Source of the DNA: CAVPDE01 sp964580575 | GTDB taxonomy: Bacteria > Desulfobacterota > DSM-4660 > Desulfatiglandales > HGW-15 | DNA: 53,372 nt | Direction of reading: 5' to 3' | NCBI GenBank assembly: GCA_964580575.1 | Contig: CAZOLJ010000024.1 | Coordinates: forward strand, 1-53,372 | Shown here: positions 42,307 to 52,052 of the stretch, in pieces | Numbering within the stretch: position 1 is the first letter of the stretch | How the letters are laid out: every line of letters begins with the position of its first letter | Notes under the pieces: generated by a model | What the model was told of the DNA's origin: nothing | What the model saw: the letters and a program-made list of their open reading frames with translations, nothing else | The model's database searches: none | Position numbers and translations under genes: made by a program

Positions 42307-43785
42307 TCAGATGTCGTCTCTTTCGATGTGTCCTCGCCAGCCGAAGTGCGGCTGGAAATGGAAGGTACTTCTTGGTGAAATTTGGGTTAACAGCCCACAC
42401 CAATCACGCTTGTTGCTCACAACTCTGACATCGGCCACTGGCCAGTCAGCGATAGGGTACTCCCGGCACCGGAAAGCATTTCGCACAATAGGTATGCGTT
42501 CAGGGTCATAGCCCATAAGGCAAGCACAAGCAGCATCGACGCTGGCCGGGTTGAGACCAAATGCAATTACACCTGCGTTTACTGGTTTTGGATTCATCGG
42601 TCCGTTGCCCTCGCCTGCGATAATTCCATCGACAAGAACATAGTGACGCTTGCGGTTTTCTTTTGACCCTACACGCATTGTCCCATCAGAGCTTCCATAG
42701 AGGGCGATCTTGTTGAGATCGAGGCACATCCTCCATGTCGTATCATTGCCCCACCAATTCCCGCTTCGAATAACATTTTCCGTATCACCAAAGATGGGCC
42801 TGCCTGTGCGTCGTGCCCATCGATGGGCCACAGTCCCGAGGCCAGGAACCCGTGACGAAAGAAATCGAAAATATGGTACGATTACCCTTTCAAACTTGTG
42901 CTTGCTATCCGGACTTGGATGTTCATCGCCACCCTGAGAGAGCAGACCCTCGGTGTGGTGAGGAAGCCAGTTTTTGTCACCATTTATTCCAACAAGATTT
43001 TTCAGGCTTACCGTTATGCCTGCTTTCTTGTGGGTCTTGAGCTTCGGCAAGCTGAAAATGACGTCGCATCCGATGGCGGTACCCGAAACGAGGTATTCAT
43101 GACAGCCATCGCTGTGGTGCCGGTTGACCTCGTTGGTGTCGTAGTCTGCCCCATAGTATCGCCCCGATCCTCGGTGGCCAGTAAATTCGCTGGTCTCCCC
43201 GAGGTCGAACCGGACGTACCCTTCCGTGTCTCCTCTAATTCGACGCCTTCGCACGATGACCCCATCTGTGCTTACCCATTCCTCCTGCCTGAGGTCAAGG
43301 AGCCTGAAGTCCAACCCCTTCGAAACATAGAAATCACGCACCGCTTGGAGGCCATTCAAGCGGATGATTTCTCTGAACGAAGAGTCGCCCTGGGGCGCGT
43401 CCGCAACGATAATGCTTCCTTTTAACTCCATTGCTTTCCATAAGAAATCCGACACGGCTCTTATCACGCTCCCATGAGTTATTATGTACCTCCAGCCTTC
43501 TGGATCGCTTGAATGGGCTTCCTTCACAAAGTTGGGTTTAATTAGTACCGTCTCACCAGATCGAACAAGCTTCTTCAACGGATTCCAGTCGCTTTTTCCG
43601 AATTTTTCGCCATCCGGTAATCCAATTCGGAAGCATTGCCTAACGGCTTCGTAGACATCGTTGGGCGAGGTGAAACTTATTTCAAAAACACACTCTGGAT
43701 ACGAGCAAGCTGGGTGGAACGGAGGTTGTGAAGGGTATGTTAAAGAATCCTGAGTATATATGATGACGTGACGGGGGTCCAACAT
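42307..43785 (-). CDS. DUF362 domain protein
   Basis: 492 residues. DUF362 core motifs are visible: VLIKPNFVKEA near residue 80, ITHGSVIRAV, DAPQGDSSF and SLPKLKTHKKAGITVSLKN, then LGINGDK-like VGINGDKNWLPHH. No ferredoxin-type cysteine clusters are present, unlike many DUF362 proteins. The family function is unknown. Its presence in a glycan locus beside a CapK-like gene suggests a modification enzyme. AAGGA lies 10 bases before the ATG; the gene begins where a glycosyltransferase pseudogene ends. Confidence 0.85.
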   Translation of the reverse strand: MLDPRHVIIYTQDSLTYPSQPPFHPACSYPECVFEISFTSPNDVYEAVRQCFRIGLPDGEKFGKSDWNPLKKLVRSGETVLIKPNFVKEAHSSDPEGWRYIITHGSVIRAVSDFLWKAMELKGSIIVADAPQGDSSFREIIRLNGLQAVRDFYVSKGLDFRLLDLRQEEWVSTDGVIVRRRRIRGDTEGYVRFDLGETSEFTGHRGSGRYYGADYDTNEVNRHHSDGCHEYLVSGTAIGCDVIFSLPKLKTHKKAGITVSLKNLVGINGDKNWLPHHTEGLLSQGGDEHPSPDSKHKFERVIVPYFRFLSSRVPGLGTVAHRWARRTGRPIFGDTENVIRSGNWWGNDTTWRMCLDLNKIALYGSSDGTMRVGSKENRKRHYVLVDGIIAGEGNGPMNPKPVNAGVIAFGLNPASVDAACACLMGYDPERIPIVRNAFRCREYPIADWPVADVRVVSNKRDWCGLLTQISPRSTFHFQPHFGWRGHIERDDI

Positions 43786-43797
43786 GAGTCTTTAATC

Positions 43798-44330
43798 CTT
43801 CGTTTCCCAAGATTTCAGGCATAGGTCCCAGATTTGAAAAGGCTATTGGGAGTTTGGCAGCCATAGCCTCTACAAAAGTTATAGAAAAGTTGTCACAGGT
43901 GGACGCAAAAACGAAAGCGTCTGCAAAATCGCAGTGGGGGTGCAATTCCTCATGGAACACGAATCCGCGGTAATGATAAAAGCGCCCTTAGGGGTCAAGC
44001 GTGTGGATGGTTCTTTTAAGACGCAGGAGAGCATGAGCATAAGCGGGACACACAAAGTCCACCTTTACCAGCCAGTTTTCCTTTTGAAGATGAGCAGCAG
44101 CTGTGGCTATGAGCCATTGGCGCCTATGAACATCGACAGTTGAAACATATAGCAACTTGAAGAAGTCGGACAGACTCCAGTAGTCTACGCGAATACTCCT
44201 CACAGACCGAACTCAAGAAATGAAAAGATAGCAGTTGACCCTCCCTTTGTATGAGTACGCACCCCGCTTTCACGAAGCCACCTGGCAAAGAGGCGCAAAA
44301 AAACAAGACCCCAAGTAGACCAGTTTGAAA
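43798..44330 (-). pseudogene. Decayed family 4 glycosyltransferase
   Basis: The minus strand encodes LLYVSTVDVHRRQWLIATAA, then VDFVCPAYAHALLRLKRTI, a TAA stop, and in the same frame GRFYHYRGFVFHEELHPHCD, ADAFVFASTCDNFSITFVEA and LPIAFSNLGPMPEILGNEG. This order matches the donor half of a GT4 enzyme interrupted by one nonsense codon. Further upstream GLVFLRLFAR in another frame suggests a frameshift, and the N-terminal half is gone. The 3' end is cut by the DUF362 gene start. Confidence 0.8.
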
Positions 44331-44458
44331 TTCTCAGAAAATGCGTGGGTTCCTGTCAGAGAGCCTTTTGGGTCTAAGTCCACGATCCTCTATCTTGTAA
44401 AGCCATTTCTGTCGTGAGCCTTCTGCGGTGTGTATCAACCCGGATCCCCCCGAGAAGC

Positions 44459-45574
44459 TCAGTTCTCGTGTTGCCCAAGGGCGATCTCAACGATCCGGGT
44501 AACCATTCGCTCATACGGCCGCTCTCCGATCCGCCTAGTCACTAATCTATGCCCTTTCTCAATCATTTCCGACCGGAGCTCACTATTCTCAAGGATTCCT
44601 AACAACTTCCGAACATAGTCATCTTCATCAAGTGGGTCAAAGAAGACTGCCGCATCCTCACAAACATCATGAGCATAAGGTCGATCCGCCGCAAGGACAG
44701 GGGTTCCAATGGCAATTGCCTCTAAGAGCGGCAGTCCAACGGTCTCGACAAGGGACGGCAGCACAAGGACAGTGGCGTGCTTATATGCCTGGTACAAGTG
44801 TGTGCGAGCAAGATGGCCCAGGCCCACTACACTAAGGCCGTCGCAAACAGGATGATTAGCTGGGAGAGTCGCAAAAAGCGTCGCTCTCGGCAAAATACTG
44901 CAGATGGATTTCATAGCATTTACGATTAGAGCGAGATTCTTATGTCTGCTATCACTTCCAACGTACAAGATTGAATGAGATGCTAGTGAAGTAAGCATGG
45001 GAAAGTTCGGCAGCAAATGGGGATCCTCTGGTGGAAACGGAGGCGAGCATGGTAGGAAAACATCTATGGCTAACCTCGGGAGTCTGAATGCAGCGCAAAC
45101 CCATTCTCGCATGGTCGGTGTTTGTACGAAAACTCTGGCTGCTTTTCGGCACGAAAATCTCATCATTGCCAACATGACGAGGAATTGAAGCTTGCCTCTT
45201 GCTTGCTGGAGCTTAAATGATTCAGAACTGAATGGGTTTGATTGCTGCACTAAGGTAATGTGTGGAATGGTTCTGCTCGCATGACCCATCCCCGACATGG
45301 AAACTAGAATATGGACACCGCGTTGCTTACATCTCTTGGCGATTAAGTATATCCACCAAACTGTTCGCATGAAGTAACTATTCTCTGCAATACTACAGAT
45401 TTCTTCCTCCAGTTTCGGCGACAACGGCAGATCAAAATCTCTCTTGTTCCTAGGCGAGGTAAAAACGGTGATTCTAGATATCGCTTCACTGCGCAGTAAA
45501 GCAGCAATAAACTGCAAAAGCACCATGGATCCTCCACTGTGCTTCACCCCTATGGCATCGATTCCGATGTGCAT
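44459..45574 (-). CDS. Family 4 glycosyltransferase
   Basis: 371 residues from MHIGIDAIGVKHSGGSMVLL, chosen because it starts 4 bases after the preceding gene's stop and matches a GT4 N-terminus with the SGGS loop; a longer frame runs 34 codons into that gene. Donor-domain motifs: SILYVGSDSRHKNLALIV, then VVGLGHLARTHLYQAYKHA and VLPSLVETVGLPLLEAIA, the last being the EX7E region. Linkage and sugar are not predictable. Followed by about 130 bases without a recognisable gene. Confidence 0.86.
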   Translation of the reverse strand: MHIGIDAIGVKHSGGSMVLLQFIAALLRSEAISRITVFTSPRNKRDFDLPLSPKLEEEICSIAENSYFMRTVWWIYLIAKRCKQRGVHILVSMSGMGHASRTIPHITLVQQSNPFSSESFKLQQARGKLQFLVMLAMMRFSCRKAARVFVQTPTMREWVCAAFRLPRLAIDVFLPCSPPFPPEDPHLLPNFPMLTSLASHSILYVGSDSRHKNLALIVNAMKSICSILPRATLFATLPANHPVCDGLSVVGLGHLARTHLYQAYKHATVLVLPSLVETVGLPLLEAIAIGTPVLAADRPYAHDVCEDAAVFFDPLDEDDYVRKLLGILENSELRSEMIEKGHRLVTRRIGERPYERMVTRIVEIALGQHEN

Positions 45575-45578
45575 GACT

Positions 45579-46751
45579 CTACAGAACTGTAGAAGAGTTG
45601 ATTGGAAACATACCGGGTGAGCAAGATTCCGTATTCGACCACGGGCATACAGGACGCGAACCATTTCCGATAACATTTTTAATCACACCGCTAAGGTATT
45701 CCGCGACGGTTTGTCCCTGAATGCATTTGGACCACTCTCTAATACGGAGGCGGAGATCAGAATCAATAGGACCTTTCGTCAACCATTCCTGCAAGGCGAG
45801 ATTCAGGGAACAAACGGAACCTGCTTCAACAACAGAACCTCGGTAGGAGCCTCGCAACAAATCTGACGCACCGCTGCGATCAGTACAAATTGCAGGTATC
45901 CCTCGCATAAGTGCCTCATTCACAACGGCTCCCCACCCGTCCCATCTGCTGGGCAGTATCAAAAGGTCGCTCCCTGCGAGTATCCTCATCGCTTCTGCAT
46001 TATCCAGCCTTCCATGAAAACTCACAGAACCATCAAGATTACATGACCGAACAAGTGACTTCAATTGCCCTTTTTCAGGTCCATCCCCAACGAGGTGAAG
46101 CGTCCAATTGCGGAATTTCAAGTCCGCGAGTGCCTTGACAAGAATATCGATACCTTTTCTGCTTACAAGCTGGCCGATGTAGCAAAGAACCACTTTACTC
46201 AAAGAGTCTCGGTCTTGGAGTCGTGTTTTGCAATCACACAGGGTGGGGGTTTCCACGACGTAGGCGAAGGGATAAATTTTACTCTTAGGGAAGCCGCATA
46301 ACTCGAACCACTTTGTGCCGAGCTGGCCAATGGCCATGATAAAATCAATTCTTCTTCGGTATCGAAAAACATCGACTTTTCCACGAACCAAAACCAACTT
46401 CCCCTTCACGCCGTGCCAATTATGGGCTTCTGATACTATGCCCATTCGGGCCCGCGTGGTTGCGCAAAGCTGGAACGCTTTCCAAGGCAATGGGTACGCA
46501 CGAATTCCCGAGAACAAGTGAATAGAATCAAATTCTCGCTCTGACAGTAGGCGTTCCGTTAAGGTGTTAAGTGGAGCTGTGATTACACGAACCAGCCCGA
46601 GTATAGGCACTGACCAGCCGCAGTTTCGCCGGTTTTCTGGTAATTCATTTTGCACCACCAAGACGACTTCGTAATCTTTCATAGAGGCTAATGCTCTCAG
46701 ATAAGGAGCCTGATGTGGGCTCAACATGTTCTGCCAAAAAACCAGTCTCAT
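45579..46751 (-). CDS. Family 4 glycosyltransferase
   Basis: 390 residues. Begins MRLVFWQNMLSPHQAPYLRA. The donor half has VLCYIGQLVSRKGIDILVKA, HLVGDGPEKGQLKSLV and LLILPSRWDGWGAVVNEALM, all classic GT4 blocks. The C-terminal 25 residues (SRPVCPWSNTESCSPGMFP) are not typical and may reflect drift near the stop. Adjacent to the next glycosyltransferase, with a 4-base gap, so the two are co-translated. Confidence 0.87.
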   Translation of the reverse strand: MRLVFWQNMLSPHQAPYLRALASMKDYEVVLVVQNELPENRRNCGWSVPILGLVRVITAPLNTLTERLLSEREFDSIHLFSGIRAYPLPWKAFQLCATTRARMGIVSEAHNWHGVKGKLVLVRGKVDVFRYRRRIDFIMAIGQLGTKWFELCGFPKSKIYPFAYVVETPTLCDCKTRLQDRDSLSKVVLCYIGQLVSRKGIDILVKALADLKFRNWTLHLVGDGPEKGQLKSLVRSCNLDGSVSFHGRLDNAEAMRILAGSDLLILPSRWDGWGAVVNEALMRGIPAICTDRSGASDLLRGSYRGSVVEAGSVCSLNLALQEWLTKGPIDSDLRLRIREWSKCIQGQTVAEYLSGVIKNVIGNGSRPVCPWSNTESCSPGMFPINSSTVL

Positions 46752-46789
46752 GAACGGGAAAGCATCACCGAGGCAATGTCTTATTCGCT

Positions 46790-47237
46790 TTAGCGGGCGA
46801 ACCTGCGAAAAATTACACTATCTCTACATTCCCCCTGCCTAACGACTGAACGAGCAGCGACAATACTTGCTCGACAAATTCTGATGCAGGCAGGTATAAG
46901 TGAGCAGGTTCCTATCCAGGTACTGTCAGCTATTGGTATTTCACTGACAGTACACGAACACACCCGACGGATTAAAGACCCTGGTAGATGGAAGCCAAAA
47001 ACCAAAATTACTTTAGGGGCGACGTCTACACGGCTTGCAATGATGATTGATCCGGCCTGACAAGTTAAAATCATAACCTGAGGTCCGATGCAGGTATCAT
47101 CGCCGATATCCAGATACACGTCAAAAAGCTTGTTGCCGCTGGCAATCCGGGTGTTCCGCCCTAGGCGGAGACCGGAGAATGCTAGCCAAAAGCGACGCAA
47201 GGAGAAAAAGGTTCTGTATAATAATCCTAAATTTCAT
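46790..47237 (-). pseudogene. Decaying WcaF-like hexapeptide acetyltransferase
   Basis: An uninterrupted frame from a TTG at 47200 (136 residues) carries GLRLGRNTRIASGNKLFDV, then IGDDTCIGPQVMILT, VDVAPKVILVFGFHLPGS and DSTWIGTCSLIPACIRICRA. Several turn glycines of the hexapeptide repeat are Cys, Arg, Ser or Ala, which should disturb the beta helix. An ATG at 47237 would give a proper N-terminus, but an extra A in the run just after it shifts the frame. I read this as a gene losing function; a divergent but working protein is possible. Confidence 0.6.
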
Positions 47238-47425
47238 GATTTGTTTGCCATCCGCGCCCGGTGGTTACCGCGGTAAGAAGTTGACTTTGATTCGGAAGGC
47301 GCAATTCCCTTTTGCAGTACCTAGGAAACCCGTTGGTTCTAAGTCGCCGTGTCTCGGGAAATTGACCGACAGGGGTTAGGTTGGAATGAATCATGTTCCA
47401 TTCGAAAACCTCTTTGTGTAAGTAC
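47238..47425. other. Non-coding gap before the polymerase gene
   Basis: 188 bases between the polymerase stop and the decayed acetyltransferase. No recognisable gene, promoter or repeat; possibly more debris. Confidence 0.4.
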
Positions 47426-48694
47426 TTACCGCGACGCTTGTTGAAAAAAGCGCGACGCAAGCCATACGATCCCAAGGAAAATGATTATCCGCAAAAAAGC
47501 CTGGACTGAGATTGATGTAAAGTCGCCGCGCCACTCTGTAGCGAAATCTGGAACTATGGATAGCCACGCGAGCCACACTACAACGTTTTCCGAGTGCTGC
47601 CTGAGATAGGCGTTGGTAATACGAACAGCCTTTCCCGCTAGAAAGGTGCCAAGGAGAAGTCCGAATATCCCGAAGTTGATGTACAACTCACCTGTCGGCA
47701 ATGGGCTCAAGTTCGATTCGGGGTCAGGCTTTCCAAACCAAAGCTGACTGATGAAATATCCCGTCGCTACCGGTTTGCCCGGCCAAAGGGACCTTGGTAT
47801 GAAAAAGAGAAAAGCCGGAATTATGCCGCTACCGTAGAGATAATCATATTTACTGGGAATAGTCTCAAGAGCGTACTCATAAGCGAGGTAACCGATTTCG
47901 ACATCTGGTACTAAACGGGTCAAAATGTCTAATGAAAGTGGCCTAAATGGCTGATCCGCAGCGGCTCGACCATAAAAGCGCTTGCCTCTACTAGTGGCTA
48001 AGTACAAGTTTAACAGCAAGGTGAATATAACTATTACCGAGACAAAAGCGACCTTAGCAGCTCTCCTACGGCCGGAAAATGTAAATACATAAATGAATCC
48101 TAGAACAGCTATCGCTAGGCCCAGCAAAGGCCTGCGTGACCAGAATGTCTGAATGAACAAAATGACCGCAAAGCAGCTACTTATAATCATTATAACTTTC
48201 GAAAAAAGTGATTTCTTGAGCGAGAGCATGGCAAGGAGGCTGATAAGGGTAGCAGCGCCCATGAAACCCAAAGTTATGCCATTGAACACCCTAGCGAGCG
48301 GTGCGTTCAGATATGATGAAACGAAGGAGGTGAAGAGAAACCCGCATATCGAGATGATCCAAAGAACCCAGAAAGTCCCTTTGTTGAGACTCACCGCAGG
48401 TGCGGGAATTAGCCGGGCTATCAATTGGCCCCGACCCGCGTACAAGCCGATAGTGTAGCAGAATGTCGCAAGTACAGTCAGCGCACAACCTGAAATGCGA
48501 GTATCATAGGATACTCGCCTAACCTCCGAAGTGCTGACTGAGAGCATGGCAAGGACAATATAAATGAGGTATCCCGCCCAGCTAACTGGTATGGGGTCGA
48601 AGATATCTCCTTTTTCGCGTAAAAGATAGAGGAGTATCATGCTCAGGGCGTACACGCCAAGCATACTGGCTATGGAAAGAACGACTAAATCCAT
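47426..48694 (-). CDS. O-antigen/oligosaccharide repeat-unit polymerase (Wzy-like)
   Basis: 422 residues with about 10-12 hydrophobic helices and one larger periplasmic loop (about 235-315) containing RGKRFYGRAAADQPFRPL and FFIPRSLWPGKP; the latter, with the following PLPTGELYINFGIFG, is common in EpsG/Wzy-type polymerases. It would join lipid-linked repeat units on the periplasmic side. Located between Wzx-like flippase and glycosyltransferases, as expected for a Wzx/Wzy locus. Confidence 0.82.
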   Translation of the reverse strand: MDLVVLSIASMLGVYALSMILLYLLREKGDIFDPIPVSWAGYLIYIVLAMLSVSTSEVRRVSYDTRISGCALTVLATFCYTIGLYAGRGQLIARLIPAPAVSLNKGTFWVLWIISICGFLFTSFVSSYLNAPLARVFNGITLGFMGAATLISLLAMLSLKKSLFSKVIMIISSCFAVILFIQTFWSRRPLLGLAIAVLGFIYVFTFSGRRRAAKVAFVSVIVIFTLLLNLYLATSRGKRFYGRAAADQPFRPLSLDILTRLVPDVEIGYLAYEYALETIPSKYDYLYGSGIIPAFLFFIPRSLWPGKPVATGYFISQLWFGKPDPESNLSPLPTGELYINFGIFGLLLGTFLAGKAVRITNAYLRQHSENVVVWLAWLSIVPDFATEWRGDFTSISVQAFLRIIIFLGIVWLASRFFQQASR

Positions 48695-48704
48695 TTCATT
48701 AACA

Positions 48705-50573
48705 CTATTGCACTAAAATCGACAATGGCTTCGAAGGAATCGCCAGCCAGTTTCCGCGGTAGCGAAATCGAACGTCTTTCAGTTGGTTCCAGTTATCGAT
48801 AGCAATGAGGTTCTCACCCCTACTTCCTTTGAAGGTTCTAATATCGACTCCTTCAGGAATATCTGTGATTCCATCGCGGTGCAAGTACACCGGGTTTCGT
48901 TGCCACCAACCCACTCGATTCCTTTCAACAACGGCATGTTTCAGAGCGTGATTCATTTCTTTGGTATTGTGATTATTGTACACATTGATAATGTCAAATT
49001 TCGCACCGAGTAGAAAAGCCTGACGCTCCGTCCAATAATCATTCTTTGCTCCCCAGAAGGCGAAGTCCCCGTTGCTCTGGCCCAAGAATATCATCCGGTC
49101 ATTCATTAGATACCTCCCAAACTCGGGATATGTTGTACCAGTGGACTTGCCAACGAAGAATCGGCTCCGAGCTCCAGGTCCGCCAGCCCAGTCGCCGCCG
49201 GAGAGTGAACCGCTGACGAGAAAGGCGGTTGGATATACGTCGACGAGGCCTTCAATGAATGTGTCTGGAGGGCATCTGTCACTTAAGAATCTGGAAAGGT
49301 CAAGTGGCTCTCCAAAAAACCTGCCTCCAAGCACGTCTATGTAGAATACGTTCGCGCCATTCTCCTTGTTCGCCTGAAGCCAGTTTGTGAGAAACTGTTT
49401 CCCATCCTCGTCAAGTAAATCTGTTTCTTCAGGACGTGCGTAATACCCAACATGGCCTTCGTTTCCTATGTGTTTGGCGATATCGATCAGATCCGGAAGA
49501 TATCTTTGATGTATCCGAGGTATCGGTAAGCAGCAACCCGTTTTTTCTCCGGGTATTAATTTTGGCGTTGCAAGCGCTGTGGGTCCAGCATAATTGCTCA
49601 TTTGGCCCCAAAACTGGACCCAGGGGAAAATCTCTTCTGTATCTTGCCATGTTTGTTTCAAAATCTCAGGGTGAAAAGCACTCATATTCTCCAATTGAAC
49701 GTTGATGAAACCGTGAGAAGTCGACATCCATTCGGGAGATCTAGTAGGCCATAGACCTGATTCCTGCATTTTAGATTTAAGCCAATTCTTGTAATAGTCT
49801 AAGGCTACCTGCCACGGTGTTCCTGTATAGGATGGCGCGACATGAACGTCCAGGATTAGGGCGCCGAAACTAGCCGGGAAATTCTTCCTGGCTAAGTCGG
49901 TATACCAGAGGGCCACCCCTTCGCGGCAAAACATAGGTTTGACCCTGCGAGGTGGCCAATTGGTTGCGGCTGTAATGCGTGCCTTGCGTTTGTTCGTTAT
50001 GACGACCAGCGGGGAAATGCATGGGCCGGGATAGTCCAATCCCCACCATGAATAGCTTTTTAGACTCTCTGCTCTTTTAGCCACTCCCATAAGATATGGG
50101 TACAGAACTAGATCTTCTCTAATATCGCCGTCCAAGGGTAGGGCCTTATCTTCCCATGGGAACCACACTTGAGTGGGGGACCCATTCCTCACATCCAGAT
50201 TGAGTTCCCAGCGGAAATGCTCGACAGACGTTATCTTCGCGCAAATCCGTTCATCCTCAATTATGAATGGAGGGAATTTTTCGTGAGAAGTCCTGTACCT
50301 TCTAAACTCGCCATCGGCAAATTTGATTGCAAAACCAACAGCATCTGGTTGAAAGACTGAGACTGATTCAACCATATCTGACCGAAGGGGTTCTGTTCCC
50401 GCAAGGGCGCCACAAGCCAGGAGGGTGATAATCAGGGATACGGCACCGAAGACAATCCTAAAGAAGCCTTCCCTAAGCAGGCAAACGAGATTTTCGAATG
50501 CTGTTTGCCCCGATGTATGGTTTTCTAGTTCAGAATTTTTCAAGCTTTTATGTGTAATCGTGCTTGGGTTCAT
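48705..50573 (-). CDS. Large exported DUF6259-like protein (glycosidase-like)
   Basis: 622 residues if translation starts at the ATG overlapping the flippase end; in-frame ATGs further upstream are possible. A hydrophobic segment (FFRIVFGAVSLIITLLAC) near residue 45 is a signal peptide or anchor, so most of the protein is periplasmic or extracellular. WVQFWGQMSNYAGP, GHVGYYARPEE and ANVFYIDVLGG fit a TIM-barrel glycoside-hydrolase-like fold with acidic residues at strand ends. Probably trims or remodels the polysaccharide. Its enzymatic activity is unproven. Confidence 0.7.
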   Translation of the reverse strand: MNPSTITHKSLKNSELENHTSGQTAFENLVCLLREGFFRIVFGAVSLIITLLACGALAGTEPLRSDMVESVSVFQPDAVGFAIKFADGEFRRYRTSHEKFPPFIIEDERICAKITSVEHFRWELNLDVRNGSPTQVWFPWEDKALPLDGDIREDLVLYPYLMGVAKRAESLKSYSWWGLDYPGPCISPLVVITNKRKARITAATNWPPRRVKPMFCREGVALWYTDLARKNFPASFGALILDVHVAPSYTGTPWQVALDYYKNWLKSKMQESGLWPTRSPEWMSTSHGFINVQLENMSAFHPEILKQTWQDTEEIFPWVQFWGQMSNYAGPTALATPKLIPGEKTGCCLPIPRIHQRYLPDLIDIAKHIGNEGHVGYYARPEETDLLDEDGKQFLTNWLQANKENGANVFYIDVLGGRFFGEPLDLSRFLSDRCPPDTFIEGLVDVYPTAFLVSGSLSGGDWAGGPGARSRFFVGKSTGTTYPEFGRYLMNDRMIFLGQSNGDFAFWGAKNDYWTERQAFLLGAKFDIINVYNNHNTKEMNHALKHAVVERNRVGWWQRNPVYLHRDGITDIPEGVDIRTFKGSRGENLIAIDNWNQLKDVRFRYRGNWLAIPSKPLSILVQ

Positions 50574-51924
50574 GCCTTTTTGGTCGAACGAGGCCATAAG
50601 CGAACCAGATTGACCAATAAGCGTAAAAGCAATATGCAATGCTTCGCGCGACGGCCAACCCTAGACTGCCCGAATCTATGATTGCAGCCGCAGTTAGCAC
50701 AAAAACCGTTGACCAACTGAGGTTTATTACCAGAGCCATCCACATTTTCGCTGATGCGGATATTATCTGTGAAGCAGGGGCTTGAACCGCCACTATTCCT
50801 GCCGCGATTAACGTTACGACCAAGGTGGGCCACGCCAGCCTGAACTCCTGCCCATAAAGACCCATTATCCATGTACTGCCAAGGCTTCCGGCAAGTATCA
50901 CTGGCAAGACTATTGCGACGTTCAGTTTAGTGGAATAAACTAGTATTTTCCTTGACATGCCAATGTCGTCTTCTCCCAGTCGCTCTGAAAGAACAGGAAT
51001 AGCTGCCTGGCCAAGTATCCCCGGTATAAATAGAAGCGCGCTGAACCATTGGTTCGCAGCATTGTAAAACCCCATTTCTCCGTACCCACCAGGTTGATTA
51101 ACCAGAACTGCGTTGGCTGCCCAGTTGCCAATCTGGGAAATAGTCCCACCAAGGACCGCAGGGAAGCTGAAACCCCATAGGATTCGGCGAACTTCCCAGC
51201 AATCTGCCCATGAAATGCTAACTTTGGCGAGACATGCCACCCGTTTAAGGTTTTGACGGTTCAAAACCCAGTTGGCTGCAAAAGATACGATCATTCCCCA
51301 AACGGCACCTTCAACACCCCAGAACCAAGCTCCTCCAACTATGACTGGGATGCTCAGCAAACCGGAGATGACCTCGATTTTGGCGATACTGTTAAACGCT
51401 TCGAACCCTGCCAGCACCCCAGTTTGGGTTCCAGCCAGCGTGCTTGCGAATAAAATAAGGCTGGAGATCTGCAAAGGCCTGGTTAGGTTTGGTGCAGCCA
51501 AAGTGTGTACCGCCAACCATGGGGCAGCAAAAAAAAGCAAAATTGACAAAATCCCTCCTGCTCCGGCGGCTGTCAAAATGGAAAAGCCGATGATTTTGCC
51601 TGCTTTCACAGGGTCGCTGTTCCGAAACTCTGCCACGTATTTGGTCGCGGCCCAGCCTAAACCAAAACCGGCAAGAGGCTGAAACATCATGACGGTGCTC
51701 TGTATAATTCCCAATTCGCCGAATTCGCTCTTATCTAGCAGCCGAGCAATCAGTATCATTGCCGCCATGTTCAAGCCGCGAGAGAATAGTGTTCCAGTAA
51801 ATGCCCAGAAAGCACCACGGACCAATCGTTTGCCGATGGGAGAAGATTCCAGGCGCTCCAAAAATCGCTTGAGCGGAGCGGGGGCTAAAGCGATAAACTT
51901 ACGGGATAGAGCAGCGATACCCAT
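50548..51924 (-). CDS. Polysaccharide flippase (Wzx/MOP family)
   Basis: 458 residues, 12-14 predicted helices. The N-terminal GAFWAFTGTLFSRGLNMAAM and ILIARLLDKSEFGELGIIQ are the family signature, and FYNAANQWFSALLFIPGILG is the second repeat. It would move undecaprenyl-linked repeat units across the inner membrane for the Wzy-like polymerase encoded two genes on. The first gene of this minus-strand block; its 3' end overlaps the exported DUF6259-like gene by 26 bases. Confidence 0.9.
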   Translation of the reverse strand: MGIAALSRKFIALAPAPLKRFLERLESSPIGKRLVRGAFWAFTGTLFSRGLNMAAMILIARLLDKSEFGELGIIQSTVMMFQPLAGFGLGWAATKYVAEFRNSDPVKAGKIIGFSILTAAGAGGILSILLFFAAPWLAVHTLAAPNLTRPLQISSLILFASTLAGTQTGVLAGFEAFNSIAKIEVISGLLSIPVIVGGAWFWGVEGAVWGMIVSFAANWVLNRQNLKRVACLAKVSISWADCWEVRRILWGFSFPAVLGGTISQIGNWAANAVLVNQPGGYGEMGFYNAANQWFSALLFIPGILGQAAIPVLSERLGEDDIGMSRKILVYSTKLNVAIVLPVILAGSLGSTWIMGLYGQEFRLAWPTLVVTLIAAGIVAVQAPASQIISASAKMWMALVINLSWSTVFVLTAAAIIDSGSLGLAVARSIAYCFYAYWSIWFAYGLVRPKRHEPKHDYT

Positions 51925-52012
51925 CTATTTGTAAATCCCTTTTGTATTCAGGGACGGGGACGTTGTCAGGTTGTTAAATTCCACCAATCTGCGCAAGAGC
52001 GCAGAAATCAGA

Positions 52013-52044
52013 GCCTCAGAGCAGCAGAGGTCAGAGGCGCAGCA
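52013..52044. repeat. 8-nt tandem array between the flippase and YgiT genes
   Basis: GCCTCAGA, GCAGCAGA, GGTCAGAG, GCGCAGCA. A related CAGAGG array lies on the other side of the toxin-antitoxin pair at 52562-52607. Confidence 0.65.
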
Positions 52045-52052
52045 GGAAGGAT

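Noticed and set aside
47227..47475. 82-residue minus-strand frame
   Set aside because: No family resemblance, no ribosome-binding site, and it overlaps the polymerase 3' end.
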